A stretch of 64,000 bases of DNA from Brevundimonas intermedia (lineage in GTDB: Bacteria; Pseudomonadota; Alphaproteobacteria; Caulobacterales; Caulobacteraceae). Within the stretch, counting starts at the first letter, position 1. Each line of letters opens with the position of its first letter. The notes under the pieces are model-generated. The model was not told the origin of the DNA. It searched no databases and was given only the letters and a program-made list of their open reading frames with translations. Below, piece by piece: positions 24,764 to 33,509 of this stretch. The stretch spans positions 496,001 through 560,000 of the forward strand of contig NZ_SPVH01000002.1 in NCBI RefSeq assembly GCF_004614235.1, written 5' to 3'. The translations under genes and the position numbers were made by a program.

Positions 24764-25195
24764 TCAGGCGAGCGGGTTCGAGGTGGTGTATTCGGCGACA
24801 ATGTTGACGACGGCCGCTCGCAAGGGCTGGGAGCCGGACGAGACGATGTCCTCAGGCGCGGGGGCCGTGGCCTCCAGCCAGTTGCAAAGCCCGCCCAGGC
24901 TGCGATCCGCCACGATGGCTGCGCCGGCCGTGATCAGCATGGCGTCCAGCAAGGCATGACGATCCCCCGCGCCGTCCGGGCTGAAAAACTCGACGGGGAT
25001 GGGGTGCTGATAGGTGAAGGCGGAGGGCGAAAAGGTCTGTTCCGGTTGCCCCGGATCGCCGTCCCGGACGATGATCAGACCGCCCGGACTTGACCGCGTT
25101 GGCCAGGGCGCGTCGCGCTCGACTTCAGCGTTGGGAAGAGCGGCCTTGAGCGCCGCGACCAACGCGACGACGACCTGTTCGCGGTGACTGGACAT
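24764..25195 (-). CDS. Tail terminator-like protein
   Basis: A 143-residue protein: 'MSSHREQVVVALVAALKAALPNAEVERDAPWPTR', then 'GGLIIVRDGDPG', then 'QHPIPVEFFS'. A helix followed by a four-strand sheet and a later helix is the fold order of tail terminator proteins (gpU-like), which cap the finished tail. Its place between the DUF6441 gene and the tail tube gene fits. The call is by order and pattern only. Confidence 0.65.
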   Translation of the reverse strand: MSSHREQVVVALVAALKAALPNAEVERDAPWPTRSSPGGLIIVRDGDPGQPEQTFSPSAFTYQHPIPVEFFSPDGAGDRHALLDAMLITAGAAIVADRSLGGLCNWLEATAPAPEDIVSSGSQPLRAAVVNIVAEYTTSNPLA

Positions 25196-25196
25196 C

Positions 25197-25886
25197 CTAT
25201 CTCCAGTGCTTGCTCAACAGAGCGGGGTATCTGGCGTCTGCCGCCGTCGCCAGCGCATCGAGATCCAGCCGCTTGGACACCCGGACCAGCGGAACGAGAG
25301 TGAACATGACGACGAAGGCCTGCGAGCTTTCGCGATACGACCGATGCCCCTTGGTGCGTTGATTGGCCGAGGCGTTGCGCCAGCGACTTGAGGCCCGCCG
25401 CACGACTAGGCCGGTGAAGCCGGCAAAACCGACGCCTCGACCGACACGCGACGGCGTCGATTTGAGGCGGTGATGGCCGGGATTGATGACAACCAGCTGA
25501 CGATTGAACCGCGCCTCGACCTCTTGGGGAGACAGCCGGTTGCCCTGCCGTTTCTTCGGCACGTCGTCCGTGGGAATCCAGAGGTAACGCGCGCCATTCA
25601 CCGGCCGAATTGTCGCGCCCCGCGCGTAGCTGTCGATGATCTCGGGCGCCGTCGTCCAGATCAGGCCTGCAGCGTCCAGACTATTCTGCGCCCGAGGATA
25701 AACTTCATTGCGGATCGTGCGCGACAGCCGCTCGCCAAGCCCGGCGTCCATGACCTGATCGCGCCAGTCCTGTTTCAGCTCATTGGCGCCCTCACGGATC
25801 GCGCCGGTGACGAAGCCTGCGATCTCGTCTTCCGTGCCGCGCGCCAGTCCGTCCAGGCTCTCGCGACCGCCTACGCTGTGGCGCAT
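25197..25886 (-). CDS. DUF6441-like connector protein
   Basis: A 229-residue basic protein resembling DUF6441 phage proteins, with 'GARYLWIPTDDVPKKRQGNRLSPQEVEARF' as the characteristic block. These sit in the head-tail connector region beside gp10-like minor tail proteins. The start at 25886 overlaps the previous stop (TGATG) and is preferred to the GTG three bases upstream. Role in joining tail to connector is inferred from position. Confidence 0.68.
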   Translation of the reverse strand: MRHSVGGRESLDGLARGTEDEIAGFVTGAIREGANELKQDWRDQVMDAGLGERLSRTIRNEVYPRAQNSLDAAGLIWTTAPEIIDSYARGATIRPVNGARYLWIPTDDVPKKRQGNRLSPQEVEARFNRQLVVINPGHHRLKSTPSRVGRGVGFAGFTGLVVRRASSRWRNASANQRTKGHRSYRESSQAFVVMFTLVPLVRVSKRLDLDALATAADARYPALLSKHWR

Positions 25887-26197
25887 CACTCTTCCGCCAC
25901 CACACAGACCCAGCGGCCCTTGCGGTCGATCTTCGGATCACCCGTCACCCGAAAGCGACGGCCGCTGGCGACCAAGACGACCAGATCGCCATCAACGGGA
26001 GACTGGATCTCGGAACGACGAACCATAATCACCCGATCGGCGACTAGGACCTGACTGCCGCCAAACCCCTCGACCGCATCGAACTCGCGGTAGCGAACGC
26101 GGACGGGATCGGGAAACCCGGCCCAGTCCGCGTCCTCGCCGAGCGTTTGGAACACCGCATCCTGCATGCGCGCCACGCGCCCGGCGAACGACATCAT
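25886..26197 (-). CDS. Head-tail joining protein
   Basis: A 103-residue beta-rich protein: 'VRVRYREFDAVEGFGGSQVLVADRVIMVRRSEIQSPVDGDLVVLVASGRRFRVTGDPKIDRKGRWVCVVAEE'-type strand pattern, as in FII-like head-tail joining proteins with a small beta barrel. Preceded by the decoration protein gene with a 2-base gap and followed by the DUF6441 gene with a 3-base overlap. Two ATG codons start it; the first is used. Confidence 0.7.
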   Translation of the reverse strand: MMSFAGRVARMQDAVFQTLGEDADWAGFPDPVRVRYREFDAVEGFGGSQVLVADRVIMVRRSEIQSPVDGDLVVLVASGRRFRVTGDPKIDRKGRWVCVVAEE

Positions 26198-26199
26198 GG

Positions 26200-26532
26200 T
26201 CAGATGGTCGGAACCAGCAGGACCTTGCCCAGAGCTTCAGCGGCCAGCTTGTCATAGGCGGCGATGCCGCCCTTGCTGTTGTTGGTCGCCGTCTTGGTCC
26301 AGACCTTGCCGGTGTCGTCCCAATACAGGGTGTCGCCCTGGACCCAGGCCTGGCTGGTCGCAGCGTCCGCGATGAAGACGCCCTGGATATCGCCCGAATA
26401 GGCGACGCCCTCGGCGGCCGTGGTGGACGGCACGTGGATCAGGCCGCCTTTCTTGACGGTCTTGCCTGACGCCACCCCGCCAGCGGGGGCGACGAAGTCC
26501 AGGGCGTTGCCCGGTTGGAAATGATTACGCAT
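26200..26532 (-). CDS. DUF2190-like capsid decoration protein
   Basis: A 110-residue protein of the DUF2190 type: 'MRNHFQPGNALDFVAPAGGVASGKTVKKGGLIHVP' opens it, with 'GDTLYWDDTGKVWTKT' later, close to the standard DUF2190 layout. These are thought to stabilise or decorate capsids. It follows the protease-capsid fusion by 72 bases. Length is as expected. Confidence 0.85.
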   Translation of the reverse strand: MRNHFQPGNALDFVAPAGGVASGKTVKKGGLIHVPSTTAAEGVAYSGDIQGVFIADAATSQAWVQGDTLYWDDTGKVWTKTATNNSKGGIAAYDKLAAEALGKVLLVPTI

Positions 26533-26604
26533 GTCGATACGTCCTTTGCTGAAACGACGAAAACAGCGGGACCGGACGAACCGGCCCCGCTGATCGGAGG
26601 GCGC

Positions 26605-28722
26605 TTAGGCGCCGGGGTTGCGGAAAGCGGCGTGGGGGTCAGCGCCGCCGAAGTAGTAGTCCAGCGTGACGCGCATGCTCATGCCGTCGGTGTTGAACTG
26701 CTCTTCGGTCATGACGCGCGGACCAGGCGACGAGGCGAGATAGCCATAGTTCCAGGCGGCGGCTTCGTTCGGGTCCGCGTAGAGTTCCCACGCATTGCCG
26801 ACCATCGACCCTTCACCGACGGGCGTCAGGCGACCAGCCAGCGGATTGACCTCGCCCTGCACGACAGGCTGGATCGACGACGTCAGCTGCTCCGCCACCG
26901 TCAGCAGATCCGCGCCGACCAAGAAGGTCGAGGGCATCAGGTTCATGATGTTGCCGTCGATATCCTTCTGAACCATCATCTTGGCGCGAGCAGCGCCCAG
27001 CGACGCGATCGTGGGAGCAGCGCCCGAGGCGGCGAGGTTTCCGTGATCAGCGTGGAAGAAGGTCTTGCCGTCCGACATCTTCGGACCGAGTCCGGCGTTC
27101 AGGTTCTTGACCGCCCAGGCCGTCGCGTTCTCGAAGTTGCGAACCGTCCGGCCGATCGTGCCGAAGACTTCATCGAACACACCCAGATCGTCGTTGACGA
27201 TCATCTGACGCGTGATGCGGACGATACGGCCATAGGAGCCGAGAACCACGGACTCCTTGCCCTCGTTGATCGTGCCCGACTTGATCTCCCCGTCTTCCTG
27301 GTAGGGAAGCAGGGTCGGGAAATCGCCGACGGTCAGCAGCTTGGTCGGGCGGAAATCGCGCAGGTCGCGACGGCGCGAGATCGCCTGATAGGTCGCCGGT
27401 CGAACCTCATAGCGACGCTGGACGATGCGCTGACCGACCGACTCCAGGATGATCGGGAAATCCGACGTGGTGTGAGCCGCACGCAGGATGGTGTGCGGAT
27501 CGCGCTCGGTGCGGGGAAGGCCGGCGCGTTCGGCGGCAAGTTCCAGCATGGGGGTGTGCATGAACTGACGCGCGCCCTCGCTGGGCTGAGTGTGCGTCGC
27601 CCGAGCCACCAGCGCTTCAACGACCAGACCTTGCGTGCGGACCTGTTCGTTGTCGCCAGCTCGGGCGGCAGCGCCGGACGCCACCGAGGCGGTTTCCGTC
27701 CGCTGACGTTCGGCAGCAGCGCGCAGCAGAGCATCACGCGCGGCCTCAGGCCCGATCTCGCCACGTCCGTTCTGCGTCACCAGTTCGGAGGCGCGAGCAT
27801 CAACGCCCAGCGACCGGGCCAAGTCGACGAACTCGACCGCCTCAACGCCGGAGAAGGCGCGAACGCCGGACGCAGCCGACGCGGCCGACGCGGCCGGGGT
27901 GATCGGCGCAGCACGCTCACCAGTTGCGGAAGCAGCTGCTTGCGCAGGATCGGTCGGAGCAGGCGCAGGCGGCAACCCGCGCTCAGCAGCGTTGGGGTCC
28001 AGAACGGCAGCAGCCGCACCGAACGCCAGGGCGGCCATACCGCCAATCAGGGAACGTCTCATGTCTTCATCCTCTTCGGAGTTGGCGGTAGCGCCAGGGC
28101 TTGGGGTTGCGGGGTTGGGATTGGCCGCAGAACGCACCCCGGCGCTCGGATCTGCGGGAACGGGAACGAGGCTGGCTTCCAGCAACTCCCAGGCGGTCGC
28201 GCGCCAGGTGTGGATGCCCGTCTCTTCTTCGATCTGGACGACCGTCCAGACTTTGACGTCGTAACCGATGGACACGCCGCGCAACTCGCCGCGCTGGACC
28301 ATGCCCTCGGCCTCTCGACCGGCCGGCGTGTCGGCAAACCTCGCCGTCGCGACCAAAGCCGGAACGCCATCGACGCTTTCAACGCGCGCGCTGACGACGG
28401 TCCCTAGGATGTCGCCTATCGACCAGCGCGAGTGGGTGTTGAGCAGCGGAACAACGCCCCGCCCCACCCGACCCAGATCGATGGCCGCCGCCGTGATTTC
28501 CAGCTCTTCGACGAAGCCGCAGCGCGAAACCGGCGCACCGACCGACAGGACCAGTTCGACGGTCCGCGCTGAAGCGTCATAGGTCGCAGGCCGGAAGGCG
28601 GCGTCGCGCACCTGCCGCGTCGCAGGCGGGGCGTTACGCGTCTCGACGCCGGCATCGGCATCACGCGTCATCATCGGCTGGACGGCGAGAAGCGCCGCCG
28701 CCGTTACAGCGGTCATCTTCAT
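26605..28722 (-). CDS. Prohead protease-major capsid protein fusion
   Basis: A 705-residue fusion. Residues 30-200 are a caudoviral prohead protease with likely catalytic His97 ('LLNTHSRWSIGDILG') and Ser151 ('RGELRGVSIGYDV'). Residues 205-390 are a low-complexity, scaffold-like linker. Residues 400-705 resemble the Mu gpT type major capsid protein ('FPTLLPYQEDGEIKSGTINEGKESVVLGSYGRIVRITRQMIVNDDLGVF'). An in-frame ATG at 28062 (residue 221) has GAGGA 7 bases upstream and may give the capsid part separately. AGGAA precedes the main ATG. The fusion must be cleaved to release the capsid subunit. Confidence 0.88.
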   Translation of the reverse strand: MKMTAVTAAALLAVQPMMTRDADAGVETRNAPPATRQVRDAAFRPATYDASARTVELVLSVGAPVSRCGFVEELEITAAAIDLGRVGRGVVPLLNTHSRWSIGDILGTVVSARVESVDGVPALVATARFADTPAGREAEGMVQRGELRGVSIGYDVKVWTVVQIEEETGIHTWRATAWELLEASLVPVPADPSAGVRSAANPNPATPSPGATANSEEDEDMRRSLIGGMAALAFGAAAAVLDPNAAERGLPPAPAPTDPAQAAASATGERAAPITPAASAASAASGVRAFSGVEAVEFVDLARSLGVDARASELVTQNGRGEIGPEAARDALLRAAAERQRTETASVASGAAARAGDNEQVRTQGLVVEALVARATHTQPSEGARQFMHTPMLELAAERAGLPRTERDPHTILRAAHTTSDFPIILESVGQRIVQRRYEVRPATYQAISRRRDLRDFRPTKLLTVGDFPTLLPYQEDGEIKSGTINEGKESVVLGSYGRIVRITRQMIVNDDLGVFDEVFGTIGRTVRNFENATAWAVKNLNAGLGPKMSDGKTFFHADHGNLAASGAAPTIASLGAARAKMMVQKDIDGNIMNLMPSTFLVGADLLTVAEQLTSSIQPVVQGEVNPLAGRLTPVGEGSMVGNAWELYADPNEAAAWNYGYLASSPGPRVMTEEQFNTDGMSMRVTLDYYFGGADPHAAFRNPGA

Positions 28723-28738
28723 GAGGTTTCCTTGAGTG

Positions 28739-30247
28739 CTAGGCCGCGAGGCCTTGGGCTTGCTGCCCTTTCGGCAGCAGATAGCCGGTCGCCTGTTGCA
28801 GGACGCCGGAGTCGGTCAGGCGGCGCGGATCGGTTTCCAGCGCCAGGCCCAGTTCGTCGATCATGACGTTCATGGCGTTGATCTGGAGCATGTGCTCATC
28901 ACTGTTGATGCCGCGCTCCGCCAGGGATCGGGCCAGCAGCTTCAGCCCGGAACGGATTTCGATCACCTCGGCCATCAGATCCTTGATCGGATCGGCCTGA
29001 CGCCGCACCGGCAGCGCCCAGGTCTGGCGCACATCCAGGAACCGACGATCACCCGTCCGGAGCGCCAGCAGGCGACGACGACGGCGAACCGCCGGCAGGC
29101 ACAGTTGAGGGATGATCATGTTCTGCTGGTCATCGTCCAGCAGCGCCCATTGTCCCAGGAATGAGGCGCGCAGCCCTGAGTAGTTGGCTTGGGACACGTC
29201 CCCCGTCATGACGTGATAGGGCACCATCGCGGCAGAGACGGCGCCCAGTTGCTGGCGAATGAACTCGACCCCGTTCGACGACGGCGCGGGCGTGAACCCC
29301 GTGGCCTCGCCCCCTTCGCCAAGGTCCAGGATCATGCCCGGCCGCACGGTCTGAAGGTCGGGGCCGCGATGATCGACCTCATTCGCCGACTTGGCGGAAA
29401 GCGGCGACCGAGCCTGACCTTCCTTGCGCTTCAGGATCAGGGCGACACAGGCCGCGACCTTTTCCTGAAGCCGTTTGGCGTCCTCGACATCAGCGATGTC
29501 CCGCAAGGTCAGCGCAACCGAGGCCAGCCGTGAAATTCCGATCGTCTGACCGTGTTCGAGCGGTTCGAACATGTGGTCGACGTGCTGGGCGTCGATCCGC
29601 TCCGATGTCAGGGCTGTGGAATAGAGCAGGCTCGACGGATGATCGCGGAACAGGTGGTAGGCCAGACGCCGATCATCTTCGTCCAGTTCGACACCCTGGA
29701 TGATGCGAACGCCGTTCGCGGCTGTCTCGGTCTTGGCGGTGTCCAGATGCTCCCCGGTCCGCCCCAGCAACCGGCCATCCGGTCCGTTATCGTCAGGACG
29801 CCAGACCGTCAGGCTGTTTCCGTCCACATAGGCGCCGCGCACCGACAACTTGCCATGGCCGTAGAAATCCTGCTGACCGCTGATCGGGCTCTCCGCCCAG
29901 CGGTCCCAGTCGTCCTGCGCGACCCGCTGAACGGCCTTGTCGGGGTGCAGCATCATCGGCGCAATACCGTCGCCCCAGGCCGACGCCACCATCTGCCGGA
30001 CGCCCGTTGAGGCGTATTTGTTGTTGCGGACGAGGTCCCGAGCAGAGGCGGCTGTAATCGAAACTGCACGCTGATTTTCCACGTCAGCGCTAGTTCGCGG
30101 GCGGTTCCAGCCTTTCGTGCCGCGCCCCGACTTGGCGACGTCGTATCCCCGGATCGCCTCGACCGAGATCCGGGCCGCCATGCGCTTTGCGCCGGCCTCG
30201 GGGTCAACCAGGGCGACGGCGCTGTCGATCATCTTGCCAAAGTTCAT
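28739..30247 (-). CDS. Phage portal protein, lambda B type
   Basis: A 502-residue portal of the lambda gpB family, forming the 12-part ring at the packaging vertex. Typical blocks: 'RAVSITAASARDLVRNNKYASTGVRQMV' near residue 60-90, 'GTHGKLSVRG'-like 'FYGHGKLSVRGAYVDGNSLTVWR', 'DAQHVDHMFEPLEHGQTIGISRLA', and 'YHVMTGDVSQANYSGLRASFLGQW'. It lies between gpW and the capsid fusion, the conserved order. Length is normal. A dispersed palindrome lies at 29705-29719. Confidence 0.93.
   Translation of the reverse strand: MNFGKMIDSAVALVDPEAGAKRMAARISVEAIRGYDVAKSGRGTKGWNRPRTSADVENQRAVSITAASARDLVRNNKYASTGVRQMVASAWGDGIAPMMLHPDKAVQRVAQDDWDRWAESPISGQQDFYGHGKLSVRGAYVDGNSLTVWRPDDNGPDGRLLGRTGEHLDTAKTETAANGVRIIQGVELDEDDRRLAYHLFRDHPSSLLYSTALTSERIDAQHVDHMFEPLEHGQTIGISRLASVALTLRDIADVEDAKRLQEKVAACVALILKRKEGQARSPLSAKSANEVDHRGPDLQTVRPGMILDLGEGGEATGFTPAPSSNGVEFIRQQLGAVSAAMVPYHVMTGDVSQANYSGLRASFLGQWALLDDDQQNMIIPQLCLPAVRRRRRLLALRTGDRRFLDVRQTWALPVRRQADPIKDLMAEVIEIRSGLKLLARSLAERGINSDEHMLQINAMNVMIDELGLALETDPRRLTDSGVLQQATGYLLPKGQQAQGLAA
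29705..29719. repeat. Dispersed palindrome copy 4
   Basis: GCGAACGCCGTTCGC, exact. Inside the portal gene, read as Ala-Asn-Gly-Val-Arg. Confidence 0.85.
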
Positions 30248-30250
30248 CGG

Positions 30251-30460
30251 TCAGTCTCCGCAGAAAACGGCGAAGGTGGCCAGCGACGGCGGCGTCACGG
30301 ACACGACGGACGCCTTGGTCCTGAAGTAGTCCAGCATCTTCAGCAAATCCGACGTGTTTCGGTAGGTGACGCTGTCACCGTCCGACTCGACACGCAGTTC
30401 GCCCGACGCAGCTGCAGCCTCCAGGGCGGCGATCTCGACGGCGTAATCAGGCGCTGGCAT
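30251..30460 (-). CDS. gpW-like head-tail joining protein
   Basis: A 69-residue protein with the gpW pattern: a first helix ('YAVEIAALEAAAASGELRVES'), a short beta hairpin ('GDSVTYRN') and a second helix ('SDLLKMLDYFRTKA'). gpW plugs the portal and joins head to tail in lambda. It overlaps the terminase stop by one base and precedes the portal gene by 3 bases, the same order as lambda A-W-B. Confidence 0.85.
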   Translation of the reverse strand: MPAPDYAVEIAALEAAAASGELRVESDGDSVTYRNTSDLLKMLDYFRTKASVVSVTPPSLATFAVFCGD

Positions 30461-32589
30461 CAGAGATAATCCTCCCCGGCATCGACGAACGACGGCTGGG
30501 CCGCCGGTTCAGGTTGAGGTGAAGGCGGCGAGGCAGACGGCGCCGCGACGCCCGTCATCATCGAAAGCAAGTCGCCCTGGTTGGGATCGCGCGGCGCATA
30601 GCGTTCGGCCCGCAACGCGGCCCAGTCCTGTTCCGTCAGCGTATCCAGCATAAGCTTTTCGGCTGCGGCGAAGTTGTAGACGCGGCAGTCGAGATAGTGG
30701 TTCTGCCGCCCCGGCAGCGGCGCCCATTTCTTCTTGGGCCAGCTGTTCACAATCTCGACGACGATGGCCTCGGCCGTGACCATTTCGAACCAGTCGTCGG
30801 GCGTGTCTTTCGAGAAGTGGACCAGGCCGCGCGTCTGATCGGGCTGCTCACCCTTGGCCAAGGCCTGCGCCGCCTTCAGCGTGGCGCGCAGATAGCCATA
30901 CCAGGTCAGCTTCACCCCATCGACGCCGACGAGATAGGCCTTGTCCTCGGACCGTTTGGACGCATAGCCGGTGCGGCTGCCCTGCTGTTCGTATCGCAGG
31001 TTCTCGCCGCGCCCCAGGACCGGCAGTCGCCACCCCGCCCGGCCGAACACAGCGGTCCGGTTGGGCCGCATGGCGCAATAGGCCTCGACCGCCTTAGTGT
31101 TGTAACCCGCATCGACCATTTCCTGATCGATCGGGTAGGCCTTGCCGCCAGGATACTCGACCAGACGGCGAGAATAGGCGTCCAGATCACGCCAGGCGCC
31201 TTCGCCCTCGACATCCGTAGCTCCCGGTATGAACCGCGCGCCCAACTGCCAGCTTTCGGCGTTAGGCCCCCATCCGACCCGTTCGGTGTAGATGCCGTCG
31301 CCCTGCACGTCGGAGGCCTGGGTCACCACAACGACGCCGACAGGCGCGCGTTCAAAGCCCCAGTCCTGTTCCTTCAGTTCCTTCAGCAGCTCATGATCCG
31401 GAGCCGTGCCGCGCAACTCGAACGGCGCGCCCAGCGTCAGCATCGTCCAGCCCTTGAGCTTGTTCTGATCGCCCTGGGCGTCCTCCCACTCGACCGCCAT
31501 GTCGGCCCAGGTCTGGAAGTAGGTCAGCATCCCGTGGATGTTGAAGCCGCGACGGCGGCTTAGCGGCATCCGCGCCCGCAAGGCCTGGAAGCTCGCCTCG
31601 TCCATGTGTGTCGGCGTGGCCTCGCCGTCGATCTCGACGGAGAGCCAGCCGTCGATGCGGACCATTCCCGCTTTTTTCTGCCAATGCTCGACAGGCGACC
31701 CGCAGCAACGCGGGACCAGATAGGCTTCCTCCGGCTTGCCGTCCGGCCAGTGAATGTCCCGCTGGCCGTCCGCCTCCGGCTCCCAGCCGATGCGGAACCG
31801 CGATGCGCAGTGAGGGCAGACGAAGAAGAACTCGCGCCGATCCGACAGCGCGTGGGCCGCAGCGATCTTGCTCGACCCCTTGATCGTGGGCGTCGAAATC
31901 TTCGCCCGCTTGGACATACCCCGATTGCGGTAGACCTTGAGACGGCTGTCCACCATCGCCTCAGGCGACCCTTGCCGATCGACATCGTCCGGGAACTGAT
32001 CGAGATCGTCCTCGACCGCATACCGAACCGTTCGCTGACGAAGGGACGGACCGGAGTTCCCGCCAGCCAGCGCGATGTAGCTGGACGACCGCATGAAGTT
32101 GAACCGGTATTTGGTCGATCCGCCCCCGTCCGCGCCGCCCTGTGGCTTGATCACGCCGTCGCGGCGATGCCCCAGCCGAGGCGACGCCTCGACCATTGGC
32201 CAGAACTTCTCCGTCGCCCACTCCAGCGCCGCCTTCAGCGTGGACTGGACGAACAGCAGCGGGCCGGGCGCGAGATCCGCGACATAGCCGAGCCAGTTCT
32301 CGATGGCCGCCGTGCCGCCCGACTGCGAGCATTTGATGATGTCCACTTCCTCGCAGGGATCGTGGGTGGACAGCGCGTCCATGATTTCGACGAGGTAAGG
32401 CGCGTTTTCGTGCCGCCAGGCGCCGGGGATCGGCGCGTCCTCGCTGAACCGGCGATACCTCTCCGCCCATTCCGACACGGTCAGCCGCGCCGGCGGACGC
32501 AGACCTTGCGCAGTGGCGCGGTCGAGACGAACGGCGTTCGCCTTCATAACCTCGCCCGTATCGCCGAAGGCCGTGTAATCGAACGCCAT
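30460..32589 (-). CDS. Terminase large subunit, GpA family
   Basis: A 709-residue packaging ATPase and nuclease of the GpA family. Residues 80-95 hold the Walker A-like 'DIIKCSQSGGT' with Lys86, and the acid pair of Walker B is in 'VRYAVEDDLDQFP'. A zinc-type 'CPHCASRF' follows, then the nuclease part from about residue 420 with conserved Asp in 'VVVVTQASDVQGDGIY'. It cuts the concatemer and drives DNA into the prohead. It overlaps the small subunit and gpW genes by one base each. Contains a near-exact dispersed palindrome. Confidence 0.93.
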   Translation of the reverse strand: MAFDYTAFGDTGEVMKANAVRLDRATAQGLRPPARLTVSEWAERYRRFSEDAPIPGAWRHENAPYLVEIMDALSTHDPCEEVDIIKCSQSGGTAAIENWLGYVADLAPGPLLFVQSTLKAALEWATEKFWPMVEASPRLGHRRDGVIKPQGGADGGGSTKYRFNFMRSSSYIALAGGNSGPSLRQRTVRYAVEDDLDQFPDDVDRQGSPEAMVDSRLKVYRNRGMSKRAKISTPTIKGSSKIAAAHALSDRREFFFVCPHCASRFRIGWEPEADGQRDIHWPDGKPEEAYLVPRCCGSPVEHWQKKAGMVRIDGWLSVEIDGEATPTHMDEASFQALRARMPLSRRRGFNIHGMLTYFQTWADMAVEWEDAQGDQNKLKGWTMLTLGAPFELRGTAPDHELLKELKEQDWGFERAPVGVVVVTQASDVQGDGIYTERVGWGPNAESWQLGARFIPGATDVEGEGAWRDLDAYSRRLVEYPGGKAYPIDQEMVDAGYNTKAVEAYCAMRPNRTAVFGRAGWRLPVLGRGENLRYEQQGSRTGYASKRSEDKAYLVGVDGVKLTWYGYLRATLKAAQALAKGEQPDQTRGLVHFSKDTPDDWFEMVTAEAIVVEIVNSWPKKKWAPLPGRQNHYLDCRVYNFAAAEKLMLDTLTEQDWAALRAERYAPRDPNQGDLLSMMTGVAAPSASPPSPQPEPAAQPSFVDAGEDYL
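32527..32541. repeat. Dispersed palindrome copy 5 (14/15)
   Basis: ACGAACGGCGTTCGC; only the first base departs from the palindrome, and the 13-bp core is exact. Inside the terminase large subunit gene, read as Ala-Asn-Ala-Val-Arg. Confidence 0.75.
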
Positions 32590-33227
32590 CAGCCGGCCTC
32601 AGCCAGTTCGACCTCGCCGCCCTCATCGTCCGCTTCGTCCTGCGCCGCCACCTCCGCCGCCAGTTCGGCTTCCAGTTGGTCATCCACCGACAGCGTCCCC
32701 GCCTCCGCCTGGTCCGCCAGTTCGGTGAAGATGCGGTCGATCTCCAGCGCGCCGACCGAAACGATCTGACGAGGGTCCTTTTCGGCGGCGAACCGCTCCG
32801 ACATCGTGCGGAGCATCGACTGCATGCGCTCTCGCACCACCCGGCCCAGTTCGGTGGCGCGTTTTTCATATTCCGCGACCGCCACCAACTCCCCAGCCCT
32901 CCGGGCGTTGGCCATCTGTTTTTCGATGACCTGTTGCCGAACCAGATCGGTGCGGACGTTGGCGACATCCCGCATCTGGTGCGACACAGCCGACGCGGGC
33001 GCAGCCTGCTCCAGCGGCAGAGCGTCCTGCCCACCGCCGACCTGCGATGTCGTCGGACGACCGCGCGTCGGATCGACCTTGGCGTTCAGCCGGGCCTCAG
33101 TCCGCGCCACGTCCACCAGGACCGAGCCGTCCTCGCCTTCGCCGAACACGAGCAGGCCCTTGGTTTTGTAGTTGGAGACGGCAGAGCGCCCCACACCACG
33201 GTGCTTGGCAAACTCCGTCTGAGTCAT
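32589..33227 (-). CDS. Terminase small subunit (Nu1-like)
   Basis: A 212-residue DNA-recognition subunit. Residues 1-35 ('MTQTEFAKHRGVGRSAVSNYKTKGLLVFGE') are a winged-helix/HTH like that of Nu1; the rest is helical with an acidic C-terminus that would contact the large subunit. It precedes the large subunit with a one-base overlap. The start is uncertain: ATG 33227 has no clear ribosome site, while a GTG at 33245 lies 11 bases after AGGA and would add six residues. Confidence 0.82.
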   Translation of the reverse strand: MTQTEFAKHRGVGRSAVSNYKTKGLLVFGEGEDGSVLVDVARTEARLNAKVDPTRGRPTTSQVGGGQDALPLEQAAPASAVSHQMRDVANVRTDLVRQQVIEKQMANARRAGELVAVAEYEKRATELGRVVRERMQSMLRTMSERFAAEKDPRQIVSVGALEIDRIFTELADQAEAGTLSVDDQLEAELAAEVAAQDEADDEGGEVELAEAG

Positions 33228-33405
33228 CAGGCGGGGCGTGTTCACGGAGTTCAAAATCCTGAAACGGTGTGAACCACGCACAGAAAGCGCTCAGCCCCAC
33301 CGTATAGGGACCGGCCCCCTGGAAAGGACCCGTCGGGGTGGGGGCGCGGCCGGTCAGGCCGGTGAAGCGACTGATCGGGTTCAGCTTTTCGGGGATGCGG
33401 CCACG
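33228..33405. other. Leader of the morphogenesis operon, possible cos/pac region
   Basis: Gene-free region between the terminator at 33406-33437 and the terminase small subunit. It holds G/C-rich blocks (GGACCGGCCCCCTGG, GGGGGCGCGGCCGG) and presumably the late promoter. Its place directly upstream of the terminase genes is where cos sites often lie, but no cos can be identified from sequence alone. Confidence 0.4.
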
Positions 33406-33437
33406 AAAAACCCGCCTCGACGTAGGTGTCGGGCGGG
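33406..33437 (-). terminator. Intrinsic terminator upstream of the late operon
   Basis: On the minus strand CCCGCC and GGCGGG pair round a loop that can itself pair partly (CGACACCTACGTCG), followed by TTTTT. It ends transcripts from the replication operon and separates them from the morphogenesis operon. Confidence 0.75.
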
Positions 33438-33509
33438 TCATTGGCGCAGTTCAAGCGGTAGGTGTTTTGTGAACTTAGTGGCCCCTGATTCGCAAGCCCC
33501 CTTGGACGA

